DNA of 34,847 nt from assembly GCA_018221125.1 (NCBI GenBank), contig JAAOYC010000059.1:1-34847 (forward strand), read 5' to 3'. The DNA is from Candidatus Woesearchaeota archaeon (GTDB lineage Archaea > Nanobdellota > Nanobdellia > Woesearchaeales > WJKL01). Made by a program: the position numbers and the translations under genes. This document shows positions 8,678-15,469 of the stretch, one piece after another. The notes under the pieces are model-generated. The model saw nothing but the letters and a program-made list of their open reading frames with translations. It was not told the origin of the DNA and made no database searches. Each line of letters opens with the position of its first letter. Within the stretch, counting starts at the first letter, position 1.

Positions 8678-9499
8678 TTATCCTCTTGCGCATTCTTTGA
8701 AATCATTATTACAGTTCCTTCTGCAATCAGCACTAGTACAATTATCTTTGCATTCTTGAAGTTCAGAGATGCACCCCTCTCTTATGCAATGGCTATAAGC
8801 ATGTCCGCAGCTCAAATAACCATCACTATCATGGTCGCTGTAATCATCTAAGCATTCCCAAAATCTATCCTTGCAACTACCTTCTTCTGCTTCATCTCCA
8901 CATATAGCCCCTTCTGAAGGCGCAGCTATGAAATTCAAGGTTTCATTCTTCTTTCCAATCGGTTCGTTATTTGGAACATCTATCAACAGGTCAACTTCAG
9001 CTGAATCATGTTCATCAGAATATTTTAATCCATATATTGCTGTTAAGGGGGATGTTCCTGGAACATTTGTCCAGTTTGTCAGTGAGGCAGAATAATTAAA
9101 AGAATTTGTTTCATTTGTATTGTCTATTTTGAATTGGAAGCTTGATGAATTATCTCCCCCTCCTGTTCCATTAAACATTGGACTGCTGGATGCGTCCCTT
9201 GCTATTGTAACATCCACTCTAATGCCTCCATCATTCTGCACAACCATCGGCATTGGATTATCATCAGATGTATCATCAACATATCCCTGGGGAACAGCAC
9301 CAAAATTAACAGAATTAACAGGCAATGATATTGCAACCAAACATATAACTTCTACCTGAGCTACTCCTGAAACAGCTCCGGTTATAGAAGTCAATTCCTT
9401 TTGCCATTCTGTTAAAAAAAGTACAGTGGCTGACACAGAGATAAGAACAAATAAGATAGATAACACTAAGAAAGTCCTGACTGACACCTCTTTTGCCAT
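8678..9499 (-). CDS. Secreted beta-rich protein, paralogue B, with Cys-rich C-terminal extension
   Basis: A 273-residue protein. The first 200 residues mirror the paralogue at 7817-8395: N-terminal span (residues 9-29), VNFGAVPQG, PMVVQNDGG, GTGGGDN and VDLLIDVPN. It then adds about 75 residues rich in Cys (about twelve) and acidic groups, including DDYSDHDSDGYLSCGHAYSH, which the shorter paralogue lacks. That tail may be disulphide-bonded or bind metal such as Ca2+, which is inference. The gene is leaderless by appearance: a TATA-like box at 9523-9531 lies 28 bases before the ATG. It is the first gene of the minus-strand secreted-protein run. Confidence 0.8.
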   Translation of the reverse strand: MAKEVSVRTFLVLSILFVLISVSATVLFLTEWQKELTSITGAVSGVAQVEVICLVAISLPVNSVNFGAVPQGYVDDTSDDNPMPMVVQNDGGIRVDVTIARDASSSPMFNGTGGGDNSSSFQFKIDNTNETNSFNYSASLTNWTNVPGTSPLTAIYGLKYSDEHDSAEVDLLIDVPNNEPIGKKNETLNFIAAPSEGAICGDEAEEGSCKDRFWECLDDYSDHDSDGYLSCGHAYSHCIREGCISELQECKDNCTSADCRRNCNNDFKECARG

Positions 9500-9522
9500 T
9501 TTTATAATTTTAAGTTTAAGTG

Positions 9523-9531
9523 TTTATAAAT
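9523..9531 (-). promoter_or_regulatory. TATA-like box of the secreted-protein gene run
   Basis: ATTTATAAA read on the minus strand, centred about 28 bases before the ATG at 9499. This spacing fits an archaeal leaderless promoter. It probably drives the first secreted protein and, by read-through, the four genes after it. Confidence 0.7.
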
Positions 9532-9565
9532 ATTTTGGTAAAAACCAGGAGAAGATAGAACAAAC

Positions 9566-9575
9566 GTTTATAAAC
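9566..9575 (+). promoter_or_regulatory. TATA-like box of elp3
   Basis: GTTTATAAAC, a perfect palindrome, centred 27 bases before the elp3 ATG. The divergent minus-strand box lies about 40 bases away, so the 98-base gap carries two back-to-back promoters. Confidence 0.7.
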
Positions 9576-9597
9576 CCTCTTCTCTCCCTATTTCTTT

Positions 9598-11337
9598 ATG
9601 TCGCAAGAACTAATCTACAAAGAACTTATTGAAACAATCATAAAAGAACATCCATCAAAGATTAGATTAAATAGATTAAAGCATAGCATCTGCAGGAAAT
9701 ACAAAGTAAAAAAACATCCAACAGATATCCAGATTCTTCTTCATGCAACCTCAACACAAGCAAATAAGTTAAAACTCATCACAAAGCCAACAAGAACAAT
9801 CTCAGGAGTTGCAGTTGTTGCAGTCATGTCTTATCCATTCTCATGCCCTCATGGAAAATGTCTGATGTGTCCAGGAGGTCCTGATTCTGTCTATGGTAAT
9901 GTCCCTCAATCCTATACAGGAAAAGAGCCAGCAACAATGAGGGCATTAAGAAATGAATTTGACCCATACAGGCAAGTCATGAACAGGCTTGAACACTATA
10001 TTGTCATGGGACAGTCTCCTGAAAAAGTTGAATTGATCATAATGGGCGGAACTTTCCCTTCTTTCAACAAAAAATATCAGGAAAACTTTGTAAAATACTG
10101 TTTCAAAGCAATGAATGACTTCTCATCTTTGTTCTATAAAAAAGGAAAATTCAATTTCAAGAAATTCAAAGACTTTTTCGAACTTCCAGGAGCAGTAGAT
10201 GATCCACTAAGAGCAAAACACATCAAAGCAAAGCTAGTTAAACTTAAGAAAATCAAGCTAAGGAGGACGGAGGGGGTGGGAGAAGCAATGCTGCTGCGGA
10301 AAGGGCGGGCAAATTCAAGCTCTCTCCAAGCAGAACAAAAGAAAAATCAATCTTCAAACATCAAATGTGTTGGTTTAACATTAGAAACTCGGCCAGACTT
10401 TGCAAAGCTAAAGCAAGCAAATGAAATGCTAAAACTAGGCTGCACCAGAGTAGAGCTTGGAGTTCAGTCTGTATATGATAAAGCACTAAAAAAAATCAAG
10501 CGTGGACATTCTGTTCAAGATACAATAGAATCAATAAAGATTCTAAAAGATTTAGGATTCAAGATCAATGCTCACTACATGTTGGGCTTGCCTGGAATAT
10601 CTAAGAAAGAAGATTTAGATGGATTAAAAGAACTATTCAATAACCCAGATTTCAAGCCAGATATGCTAAAACTCTATCCATGCATGGTTGTAGAAGGAAC
10701 TAAACTCTATAATCTTTGGAAAAAGAAAAAATTCAAGCCAATGACAACAAAACAGGCTGCTAATCTAATTGCAAAAGCAAAGAAATTCATTCCAAAATAT
10801 GTAAGAATCATGCGTGTTCAGCGTGACATCCCAACCTATATGACCGCAGCAGGAGTTGACAGGACTAATCTAAGGCAGTATGTTGAACAGATAACAAAAA
10901 AACAAAAAATCAAATGCAAATGCATAAGATGCAGGGAAATAGGCAGAGCAAAAACAATAGCAAAACCAAAAATAAAAGTAATGTACTATAATGCTTCAAA
11001 TGGAAATGAATTCTTTATCTCAGCAGAAGACAAATACAATAATCTATTCGGATTCTGCAGATTAAGATTCCCAAATCAATCTTTAAGAAAAGAGATAACA
11101 GAAGACTCTGCTTTAATCCGTGAATTGCATGTTTATGGTCCTGCAACTGCAATTGGAAAAAAAGGAAAGATTCAGCATAAAGGAATTGGAAAAAAGCTCT
11201 TAAAACAGGCAGAAGATATAGCAAAGATGTATCATAAAGAAAAAATAATCATAATCTCTGGGATTGGTGTAAGAGATTACTATAAAAAATTAAAATATAG
11301 ATTAGAAGGACCCTATATGGTTAAGAGACTTATTTAG
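9598..11337 (+). CDS. elp3: Elp3, tRNA uridine(34) acetyltransferase/radical-SAM enzyme
   Basis: Archaeal Elp3, 579 residues, makes the carboxymethyl-type modification at wobble uridine 34 of tRNA. Domains in order are an N-terminal helical tRNA-binding region, a radical-SAM barrel with Cys83, Cys88 and Cys91 (CPHGKCLMCPGG), and a C-terminal GNAT acetyltransferase domain near residues 440-579 with the acetyl-CoA loop around HKGIGKKLLKQAED. The segment of about residues 222-253 (from RRTEGVGEAM to QKKNQSS) interrupts a variable region before the conserved VGLTLETRPD. It is encoded by an abnormally G-rich stretch that recurs in the gene at 31970. A palindromic TATA box (9566-9575) lies 27 bases before the ATG, implying leaderless transcription. 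The 3' end overlaps the opposite gene by 8 bases. Confidence 0.95.
   Translation: MSQELIYKELIETIIKEHPSKIRLNRLKHSICRKYKVKKHPTDIQILLHATSTQANKLKLITKPTRTISGVAVVAVMSYPFSCPHGKCLMCPGGPDSVYGNVPQSYTGKEPATMRALRNEFDPYRQVMNRLEHYIVMGQSPEKVELIIMGGTFPSFNKKYQENFVKYCFKAMNDFSSLFYKKGKFNFKKFKDFFELPGAVDDPLRAKHIKAKLVKLKKIKLRRTEGVGEAMLLRKGRANSSSLQAEQKKNQSSNIKCVGLTLETRPDFAKLKQANEMLKLGCTRVELGVQSVYDKALKKIKRGHSVQDTIESIKILKDLGFKINAHYMLGLPGISKKEDLDGLKELFNNPDFKPDMLKLYPCMVVEGTKLYNLWKKKKFKPMTTKQAANLIAKAKKFIPKYVRIMRVQRDIPTYMTAAGVDRTNLRQYVEQITKKQKIKCKCIRCREIGRAKTIAKPKIKVMYYNASNGNEFFISAEDKYNNLFGFCRLRFPNQSLRKEITEDSALIRELHVYGPATAIGKKGKIQHKGIGKKLLKQAEDIAKMYHKEKIIIISGIGVRDYYKKLKYRLEGPYMVKRLI
10265..10313 (+). repeat. G-rich element, copy 1, inside elp3
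   Basis: A 49-base stretch in elp3 that shares its first 23 bases exactly with the copy at 32144 (starting GGACGGAGGGGGTGGG), then differs in a 4 versus 3 base loop and two single bases. It contains the paired G-tracts GGGGG-T-GGG and GGG-C-GGG, with a short stem AGCA / TGCT between. Its base composition is far above the AT-rich surroundings. Read here as REV-type codons RTEGVGEAMLLRKGRA. A 7-base TCAAGCT occurs at 10253-10259 and again at 10315-10321. Whether it is an inserted element or a shared trait cannot be settled without other genomes. Confidence 0.8.
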
Positions 11338-11719
11338 GAAAATGTTTTCCTTTTCTTCTTGTTAATTTTAGTGTCCTATCTAAACAAGCACCATATTTTC
11401 TTGGACTAGAATGTTTATAGAGTTTTAAAGACTTGGGATTTTTAGTAAGTTTATGTTTCTTGTCATATTCTGCCTGAATATTCTCAAAATATATTCGCCA
11501 GCCACCTTCATAACCATGTGTTTTCAAAAAAACATTGATATCTTTAGGATAAATCTTTATGCCATATTGATTCTCTTTTGTAAGCATATCAGCAACATCA
11601 CCTGAATCTTTTACTCCTTGTTTTGCAATCTCTTCTAATCTGCCTTTTTCTCCAGAAATGCCTTCAATAAAAACATCTGCAATATTTTCACGTTTTTTTC
11701 CTACGTATCTTTTAGCCAT
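11330..11719 (-). CDS. Conserved-looking small protein of unknown function
   Basis: A basic protein of about 129 residues, soluble, with no membrane span or recognised domain. Visible features are a basic N-terminus (MAKRYVGKKREN), a middle segment KIYPKDINVFLKTHGYEGGW and a Lys/Arg-rich end (KLTRRKGKHFPK) consistent with nucleic-acid binding. The ATG at 11719 is preferred over the TTG at 11731 because a TATA-like box (11742-11750) lies 27 bases upstream of it, as expected for a leaderless message. It converges on elp3 with an 8-base tail overlap. Function unknown. Confidence 0.7.
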   Translation of the reverse strand: MAKRYVGKKRENIADVFIEGISGEKGRLEEIAKQGVKDSGDVADMLTKENQYGIKIYPKDINVFLKTHGYEGGWRIYFENIQAEYDKKHKLTKNPKSLKLYKHSSPRKYGACLDRTLKLTRRKGKHFPK

Positions 11720-11741
11720 ATTAAAAAACAAAATTACATTT

Positions 11742-11750
11742 ATTTATAAA
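11742..11750 (-). promoter_or_regulatory. TATA-like box of the gene at 11330-11719
   Basis: TTTATAAAT on the minus strand, about 27 bases before the ATG at 11719. It supports that start over the TTG at 11731, since no room would remain between the box and the TTG. Confidence 0.65.
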
Positions 11751-11770
11751 CCTGTGCCTCAAAAAGTAAC

Positions 11771-11780
11771 CTTTAAATAT
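11771..11780 (+). promoter_or_regulatory. TATA-like box of the 64-residue gene
   Basis: CTTTAAATAT centred about 27 bases before the ATG at 11803, preceded by AAAAAGTAAC, which could be part of a BRE-like purine tract. Supports a separate, leaderless message for this small gene. Confidence 0.6.
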
Positions 11781-11802
11781 AACCAATAAACTTCAACTAA
11801 CT

Positions 11803-11997
11803 ATGGGATCAATATATTTTTCAAAAAGAATACCAACAAGGACAGCAGTAAGAAGGGAAAGAGCTAGACCTAAGACTTTCAAGACAGAAGAAGCTGCAAA
11901 AGTTTATGCAGAAAAAAAAGGAATCAAAGATTACAAGCTTGTTAACCTAAAAAGTCCTGAAAGTAAGATAAAGAAGATTAAAGTTGTAGCTAAATAG
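11803..11997 (+). CDS. Small basic protein of unknown function
   Basis: A 64-residue, strongly basic protein (MGSIYFSKRIPTRTAVRRER... ending KKIKVVAK), probably a small RNA- or ribosome-associated protein on charge alone. No family is recognised. Support for expression comes from a TATA-like box at 11771-11780, centred 27 bases before the ATG, and from clean spacing between two other promoters. The Arg/Lys-rich N-terminal third and the helix-forming middle (TEEAAKVYAEKKG) are the only visible traits. Confidence 0.65.
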   Translation: MGSIYFSKRIPTRTAVRRERARPKTFKTEEAAKVYAEKKGIKDYKLVNLKSPESKIKKIKVVAK

Positions 11998-12007
11998 TTT
12001 TATAAAC
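11998..12007 (+). promoter_or_regulatory. TATA-like box of the NOL1/NOP2/Sun methyltransferase gene
   Basis: TTTTATAAAC immediately after the preceding stop, centred 26 bases before the ATG at 12029. Typical leaderless spacing. Confidence 0.65.
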
Positions 12008-12028
12008 TCATACTTTTTCTTATTTATT

Positions 12029-12976
12029 ATGCCTAAGATAATGCCTAATTGGAAAGAGATTAGATTCAAAGATAAATTTATAGAACATTATAAGCAACTA
12101 ACAGACTGGAAAGTATTCAAAGAATATTCTTTATCATTTCTAAGACGCTCAATCAGAGTAAATACATTAAAGATTTCAGTAGAAGAACTGAAAAAAAGAA
12201 TAGAAAAAGACTGGAAATTGACTCCAGTCCCTTGGTGCAAAGAGGGATTCTGGATTGAACATCAAAGAGAAGACAGGAGAGACATTGGAAATCTGACAGA
12301 ACATACTTTAGGATATTTCTATGTCCAGGAAGCTGCTTCAATGATCCCGCCTTTGGTTCTTGATCCTCAACCAGGAGATATTATCTTAGATATAGCAGCA
12401 TCTCCAGGCTCAAAAGCATCGCAGATTGCCCAATACATGAAAAACAAGGGAGTATTGATTGCAAATGATTACAAATATGACAGGATGATACCTTTGGATT
12501 TAAATCTGCAAAGAATGGGGATAACAAACTCAATAATCACTTTAATGGAAGGCAGAAGATTCAGGGATTTCCAGTTTGATAAAATTCTTGTAGATGCTCC
12601 TTGCTCTGGTACAGGAACAATAAGGAAATCATTGAAAACATTGCTTATCTGGAATCCAAACATGGTCAAAAGACTAGCAGGTACTCAAAAACAACTAATT
12701 GAAACAGCATTCAAAAACCTAAAAAAAGGCGGAACTTTAGTCTATTCAACCTGCACTCTAGAGCCAGAAGAAGATGAAGCAGTTATTAGCTGGTTCCTTG
12801 AACACCATGCAGATGCAAAACTAGAGGAAATAAAACTCCCAGGATTAAAAAGAAGTTCTCCTATAATAGAATTCAAAGGAGAAAAATTCAATCCAGAAGT
12901 TAAGAAATGCCTAAGAATCTGGCCGCAAGACAACGATACTGAGGGCTTCTTTGTAGCAAAAATAAAAAAGTTATAA
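12029..12976 (+). CDS. NOL1/NOP2/Sun-family RNA (cytosine-5) methyltransferase
   Basis: A 315-residue SAM-dependent methyltransferase that forms m5C in tRNA or rRNA. The N-terminal 90 residues form the RNA-binding part typical of archaeal Nsun/Trm4-like enzymes. The Rossmann fold starts with ILDIAASPGSKASQIA, and the two family cysteines are present in DAPCSGTGTIRKS and YSTCTLEPEEDE. The enzyme attacks C6 of the base with the TC-motif Cys and releases it with the PC-motif Cys. A C-terminal FFVAKIKK strand completes the fold. A TATA box at 11998-12007, 26 bases before the ATG, suggests a leaderless single-gene message. The RNA target cannot be set from sequence. Confidence 0.92.
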   Translation: MPKIMPNWKEIRFKDKFIEHYKQLTDWKVFKEYSLSFLRRSIRVNTLKISVEELKKRIEKDWKLTPVPWCKEGFWIEHQREDRRDIGNLTEHTLGYFYVQEAASMIPPLVLDPQPGDIILDIAASPGSKASQIAQYMKNKGVLIANDYKYDRMIPLDLNLQRMGITNSIITLMEGRRFRDFQFDKILVDAPCSGTGTIRKSLKTLLIWNPNMVKRLAGTQKQLIETAFKNLKKGGTLVYSTCTLEPEEDEAVISWFLEHHADAKLEEIKLPGLKRSSPIIEFKGEKFNPEVKKCLRIWPQDNDTEGFFVAKIKKL

Positions 12977-12988
12977 AATTTTAATATA

Positions 12989-13513
12989 TCATTCTTTTTT
13001 CTTTTCTTCCAGCATTTTTTTAAATTCAGCATAATTCCGCATAAACTCTTCTTTTGGACCCATATAAAATTTAAGATATTGGCGGTACCTAACATCAAGT
13101 TGGGAGCGGTCTATTGATGTATTTTCAAGAACTTTTTCTAAATCTTCTTTATCCTCAGCACCATATCTGTTAAGCTTAGTTAAAATTATATCATTTATAT
13201 TTAGAAGTCTTAATTCAACGTTTTCAAATTCAGAAGCATCAATGGAGTCTGCATTTTTAAAATAATCTTTAATTCTGATATTTTTAAATAATCCATCTAC
13301 AAAAAAATGAACTGGAATTCCATATTTTCTTTTATAATCAATACAAAATTGTTTTACATCCCTATCAGTAGAACTGATTGCAACATCTACATCTTTTGTA
13401 TGTTCCTTAATACCTAAAAAAGATAAAGCATTTCCTCCAATAACAACTATTCTAACTTTTCTTTTCAAAGAAGAATTAAGTCTTGACAAGAAATCATATA
13501 AGGGGTTTTTCAT
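12989..13513 (-). CDS. Small nucleotidyltransferase (AbiEii/DUF6036-like)
   Basis: A soluble protein of about 174 residues with the nucleotidyltransferase beta signature: IVVIGGNALSFLG followed by HTKDVDVAI, that is hGG...DhDh, plus a third segment LNINDIILTKLNRYGAEDKED like the C-terminal core of AbiEii-type enzymes. Such proteins transfer a nucleotide to tRNA or protein and are toxins in several two-gene modules. I chose the ATG at 13513 (MKNPLYDF), which leaves a 20-base overlap with the upstream gene; a longer start at 13576 would overlap by 83 bases. Tight coupling to a small upstream gene suggests a toxin-antitoxin-like pair, which is inference. Confidence 0.7.
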   Translation of the reverse strand: MKNPLYDFLSRLNSSLKRKVRIVVIGGNALSFLGIKEHTKDVDVAISSTDRDVKQFCIDYKRKYGIPVHFFVDGLFKNIRIKDYFKNADSIDASEFENVELRLLNINDIILTKLNRYGAEDKEDLEKVLENTSIDRSQLDVRYRQYLKFYMGPKEEFMRNYAEFKKMLEEKKKE

Positions 13514-13919
13514 AATAAATCTCAAAAATTCTTTTAAAGGACTTGTATGATATATCTGATAACTCGGGTTTATCATTAGGGTTGATGTCCAATTGCTGTA
13601 AAGCTTCTTCTAATTCTGAGCTTTCTCCGTCTCTCCCTGTTTGTGATAACAATCTTCTTGTAATCTCTAAAACATGTCTCGCTTGATAGTCTACACCTCC
13701 TTTTTTTGACAACTCTACAAATCTTTGATAATTACCACTATTTACCAAAACAGCAGGCAGAACCAATATCCTTCGTACGCCTTGTTTTCTGGATAAGATT
13801 GCTGACAAATCAGCAGAAGTACCATATAAAACAGCATTATGACTAATAAAATATGGGTCTACATATTCTAGATCAACAATTTTTCGAGATTGTAGTCTTT
13901 CAGCTACTTCGTCTTTCAT
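13494..13919 (-). CDS. Small soluble protein, partner of the nucleotidyltransferase
   Basis: A 141-residue protein with no family I can name. It is moderately charged, begins MKDEVAERLQSRKIVDLEYV, and has a helix-rich C-terminal half (ARHVLEITRRLLSQTGRDGE). A degenerate helix-turn-helix near the end of the protein is possible but not clear. It is transcribed from a TATA-like box at 13940-13949, about 26 bases before the ATG, and overlaps the nucleotidyltransferase gene by 20 bases, so the two are translated together. By position it could be the antitoxin or regulator of an AbiE/MenAT-like pair. Confidence 0.6.
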   Translation of the reverse strand: MKDEVAERLQSRKIVDLEYVDPYFISHNAVLYGTSADLSAILSRKQGVRRILVLPAVLVNSGNYQRFVELSKKGGVDYQARHVLEITRRLLSQTGRDGESSELEEALQQLDINPNDKPELSDISYKSFKRIFEIYYEKPLI

Positions 13920-13939
13920 CGTATGTATAATGGTCTCTA

Positions 13940-13949
13940 AATTTATAAA
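13940..13949 (-). promoter_or_regulatory. TATA-like box of the nucleotidyltransferase pair
   Basis: TTTATAAATT on the minus strand, about 26 bases before the ATG at 13919. It would drive both overlapping genes as one short message. Confidence 0.65.
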
Positions 13950-14000
13950 CCTTTCGTTTATCTCGAGGTAAAAAGAATAAAGTAAAAAGGGTTTTTCGTC

Positions 14001-14015
14001 GCAAAAATAAAAAAA
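14001..14015 (-). terminator. U-rich tract after the NTP-transferase-like gene
   Basis: Read on the minus strand this is a run of T broken by one A, directly after the stop at 14016. Archaeal transcription commonly ends at such U-rich tracts. No stem is needed or seen. Confidence 0.5.
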
Positions 14016-15392
14016 TTATGAATATTTTCTCTCAGAATATCTTTCTAAATCCCTCACACTTCTTTCAACAGCTTTCTCCAAACTTTCATCTGCATTAGGC
14101 TCTGCAATAAACTCTCCATTGTTATTAAAAGGTCTTTCTAATTTATAATCAAATCTTTTCTTCTTCAATCTAAACTGCACTCTATCAACTTTATCATTTA
14201 TCCTGTCAGGAAACTCAGCTAATGTACTTACTTCATCACGAATTCCAGAACCCTTCAAATACTCTGCAAAATCAACAATGCTATGGGCAACATGCTCTGG
14301 AAAAACATCTGCAAGATATCTTTCAACTAATCTTCTTACAAAAACATAATCGTGCATTGCATCAACATCTTTTAATCTCAAATAATCATCATGTTCTGTC
14401 TTGACTCTCACAGGAGACATATTAAGAAATTTAGTAAGACTCTCCAAATCCTCTTCATAATATTTTGGTATGTAATCAATTCCTAATTTTTTCAAACAAT
14501 AGTGGGATGTTTCTTTAGATACCCCTCCAAAAATAGTCCAGATGTCCATAAAAGATATCTTATGAGGATTTTTTAGCATATTCTTCCCAATCATGCCAAG
14601 AAAAGCTTTTACACCAAATCCTCCTTTAAGCCTGTTGTTATAAGTCTCATCAGATAATCCTAGATTAAATTCAGAACCAAGAGTCCAGACATTGGGCTCT
14701 TTGAAATGTACAACCTCTCCCTTCCTTGTAATCAATCTATGATAATAGTTTCTTGGAATTGGAGGATTTATTATCTCTAATCCATTAAAATCCATAATAA
14801 GAGAATGGTCAATAGAATCTCTATCATAAGCCACTCTCATGTAATCATAAAACAGAATATCCCCTGCTGCAAAAATAAATGCATCATCTTCTCCTAAATT
14901 TAAAGAACCTGCAAGCCTTGACATTGAATTGTTTAGAGTCAATTTTTTCCTATTATCAACTATAGTCTGTTTATCATTTTCATTAAATTCAATTCCATCA
15001 CATTCAGGCACCCATTTCAATCTCATAGCTGCCCCTTTCCTGTCTATAGATTTATAATAATCCTGCAGCTTCTTGACAAATTTCCCAACATCCTTGCTTC
15101 CAACAACAGAAACCAGCATCCCATGTTCAACAGCAGCTATAGTAGTTATAGCAAACAAAGGAACATCTTTGTAAACAGGAAATAATGCTTTGTTTTCATC
15201 AAAACCATCTAAGATAGAATCAGCAGTTCTCTTGAATTTCAAAGAAACCATTGAATTATTCTTCTTGTAATAGATTACACTGTTTGCTTCTATTTCATCT
15301 ACCCTCTTCTGGCTGCCATAAACATTCTGAGAAGCGCTTATAGCTACATGCTCTAAAGGAAAATTATGATTAGGTGTTATTATTTTAGCCAT
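14016..15392 (-). CDS. Divergent NTP-transferase-like protein
   Basis: A soluble protein of about 458 residues. Its N-terminal half has traits of the GlmU/MobA-like (GT-A fold) nucleotidyltransferases: a basic start followed by HVAISASQNVYGSQKRVDE, and an acidic metal-binding-like FAAGDILFYDYM segment near residue 155. The usual GGxGTR-type loop is not clear, so catalysis is uncertain. The C-terminal third is helical and charged (from about 330), ending ERSVRDLERYSERKYS. I prefer the ATG at 15392 (MAKIITPN) to an in-frame TTG at 15398. A perfect inverted repeat lies 10 bases upstream. Its substrate and pathway are unknown. Confidence 0.5.
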   Translation of the reverse strand: MAKIITPNHNFPLEHVAISASQNVYGSQKRVDEIEANSVIYYKKNNSMVSLKFKRTADSILDGFDENKALFPVYKDVPLFAITTIAAVEHGMLVSVVGSKDVGKFVKKLQDYYKSIDRKGAAMRLKWVPECDGIEFNENDKQTIVDNRKKLTLNNSMSRLAGSLNLGEDDAFIFAAGDILFYDYMRVAYDRDSIDHSLIMDFNGLEIINPPIPRNYYHRLITRKGEVVHFKEPNVWTLGSEFNLGLSDETYNNRLKGGFGVKAFLGMIGKNMLKNPHKISFMDIWTIFGGVSKETSHYCLKKLGIDYIPKYYEEDLESLTKFLNMSPVRVKTEHDDYLRLKDVDAMHDYVFVRRLVERYLADVFPEHVAHSIVDFAEYLKGSGIRDEVSTLAEFPDRINDKVDRVQFRLKKKRFDYKLERPFNNNGEFIAEPNADESLEKAVERSVRDLERYSERKYS

Positions 15393-15401
15393 TTTCAAAA
15401 T

Positions 15402-15419
15402 CTCTAGAATTGACTAGAG
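15402..15419. promoter_or_regulatory. Perfect inverted repeat upstream of the NTP-transferase-like gene
   Basis: CTCTAG-AATTGA-CTAGAG lies about 10 bases before the ATG at 15392. It could be an operator for a dimeric repressor or a short hairpin in the leader, as an AT-rich box (TTTTAAAAAA at 15435-15444) would place the transcript start near here. Six-base arms can also occur by chance. Confidence 0.45.
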
Positions 15420-15469
15420 GTCTATCTCTACCTCTTTTAAAAAACACAAGAAATTATATTTTAAAAAGC

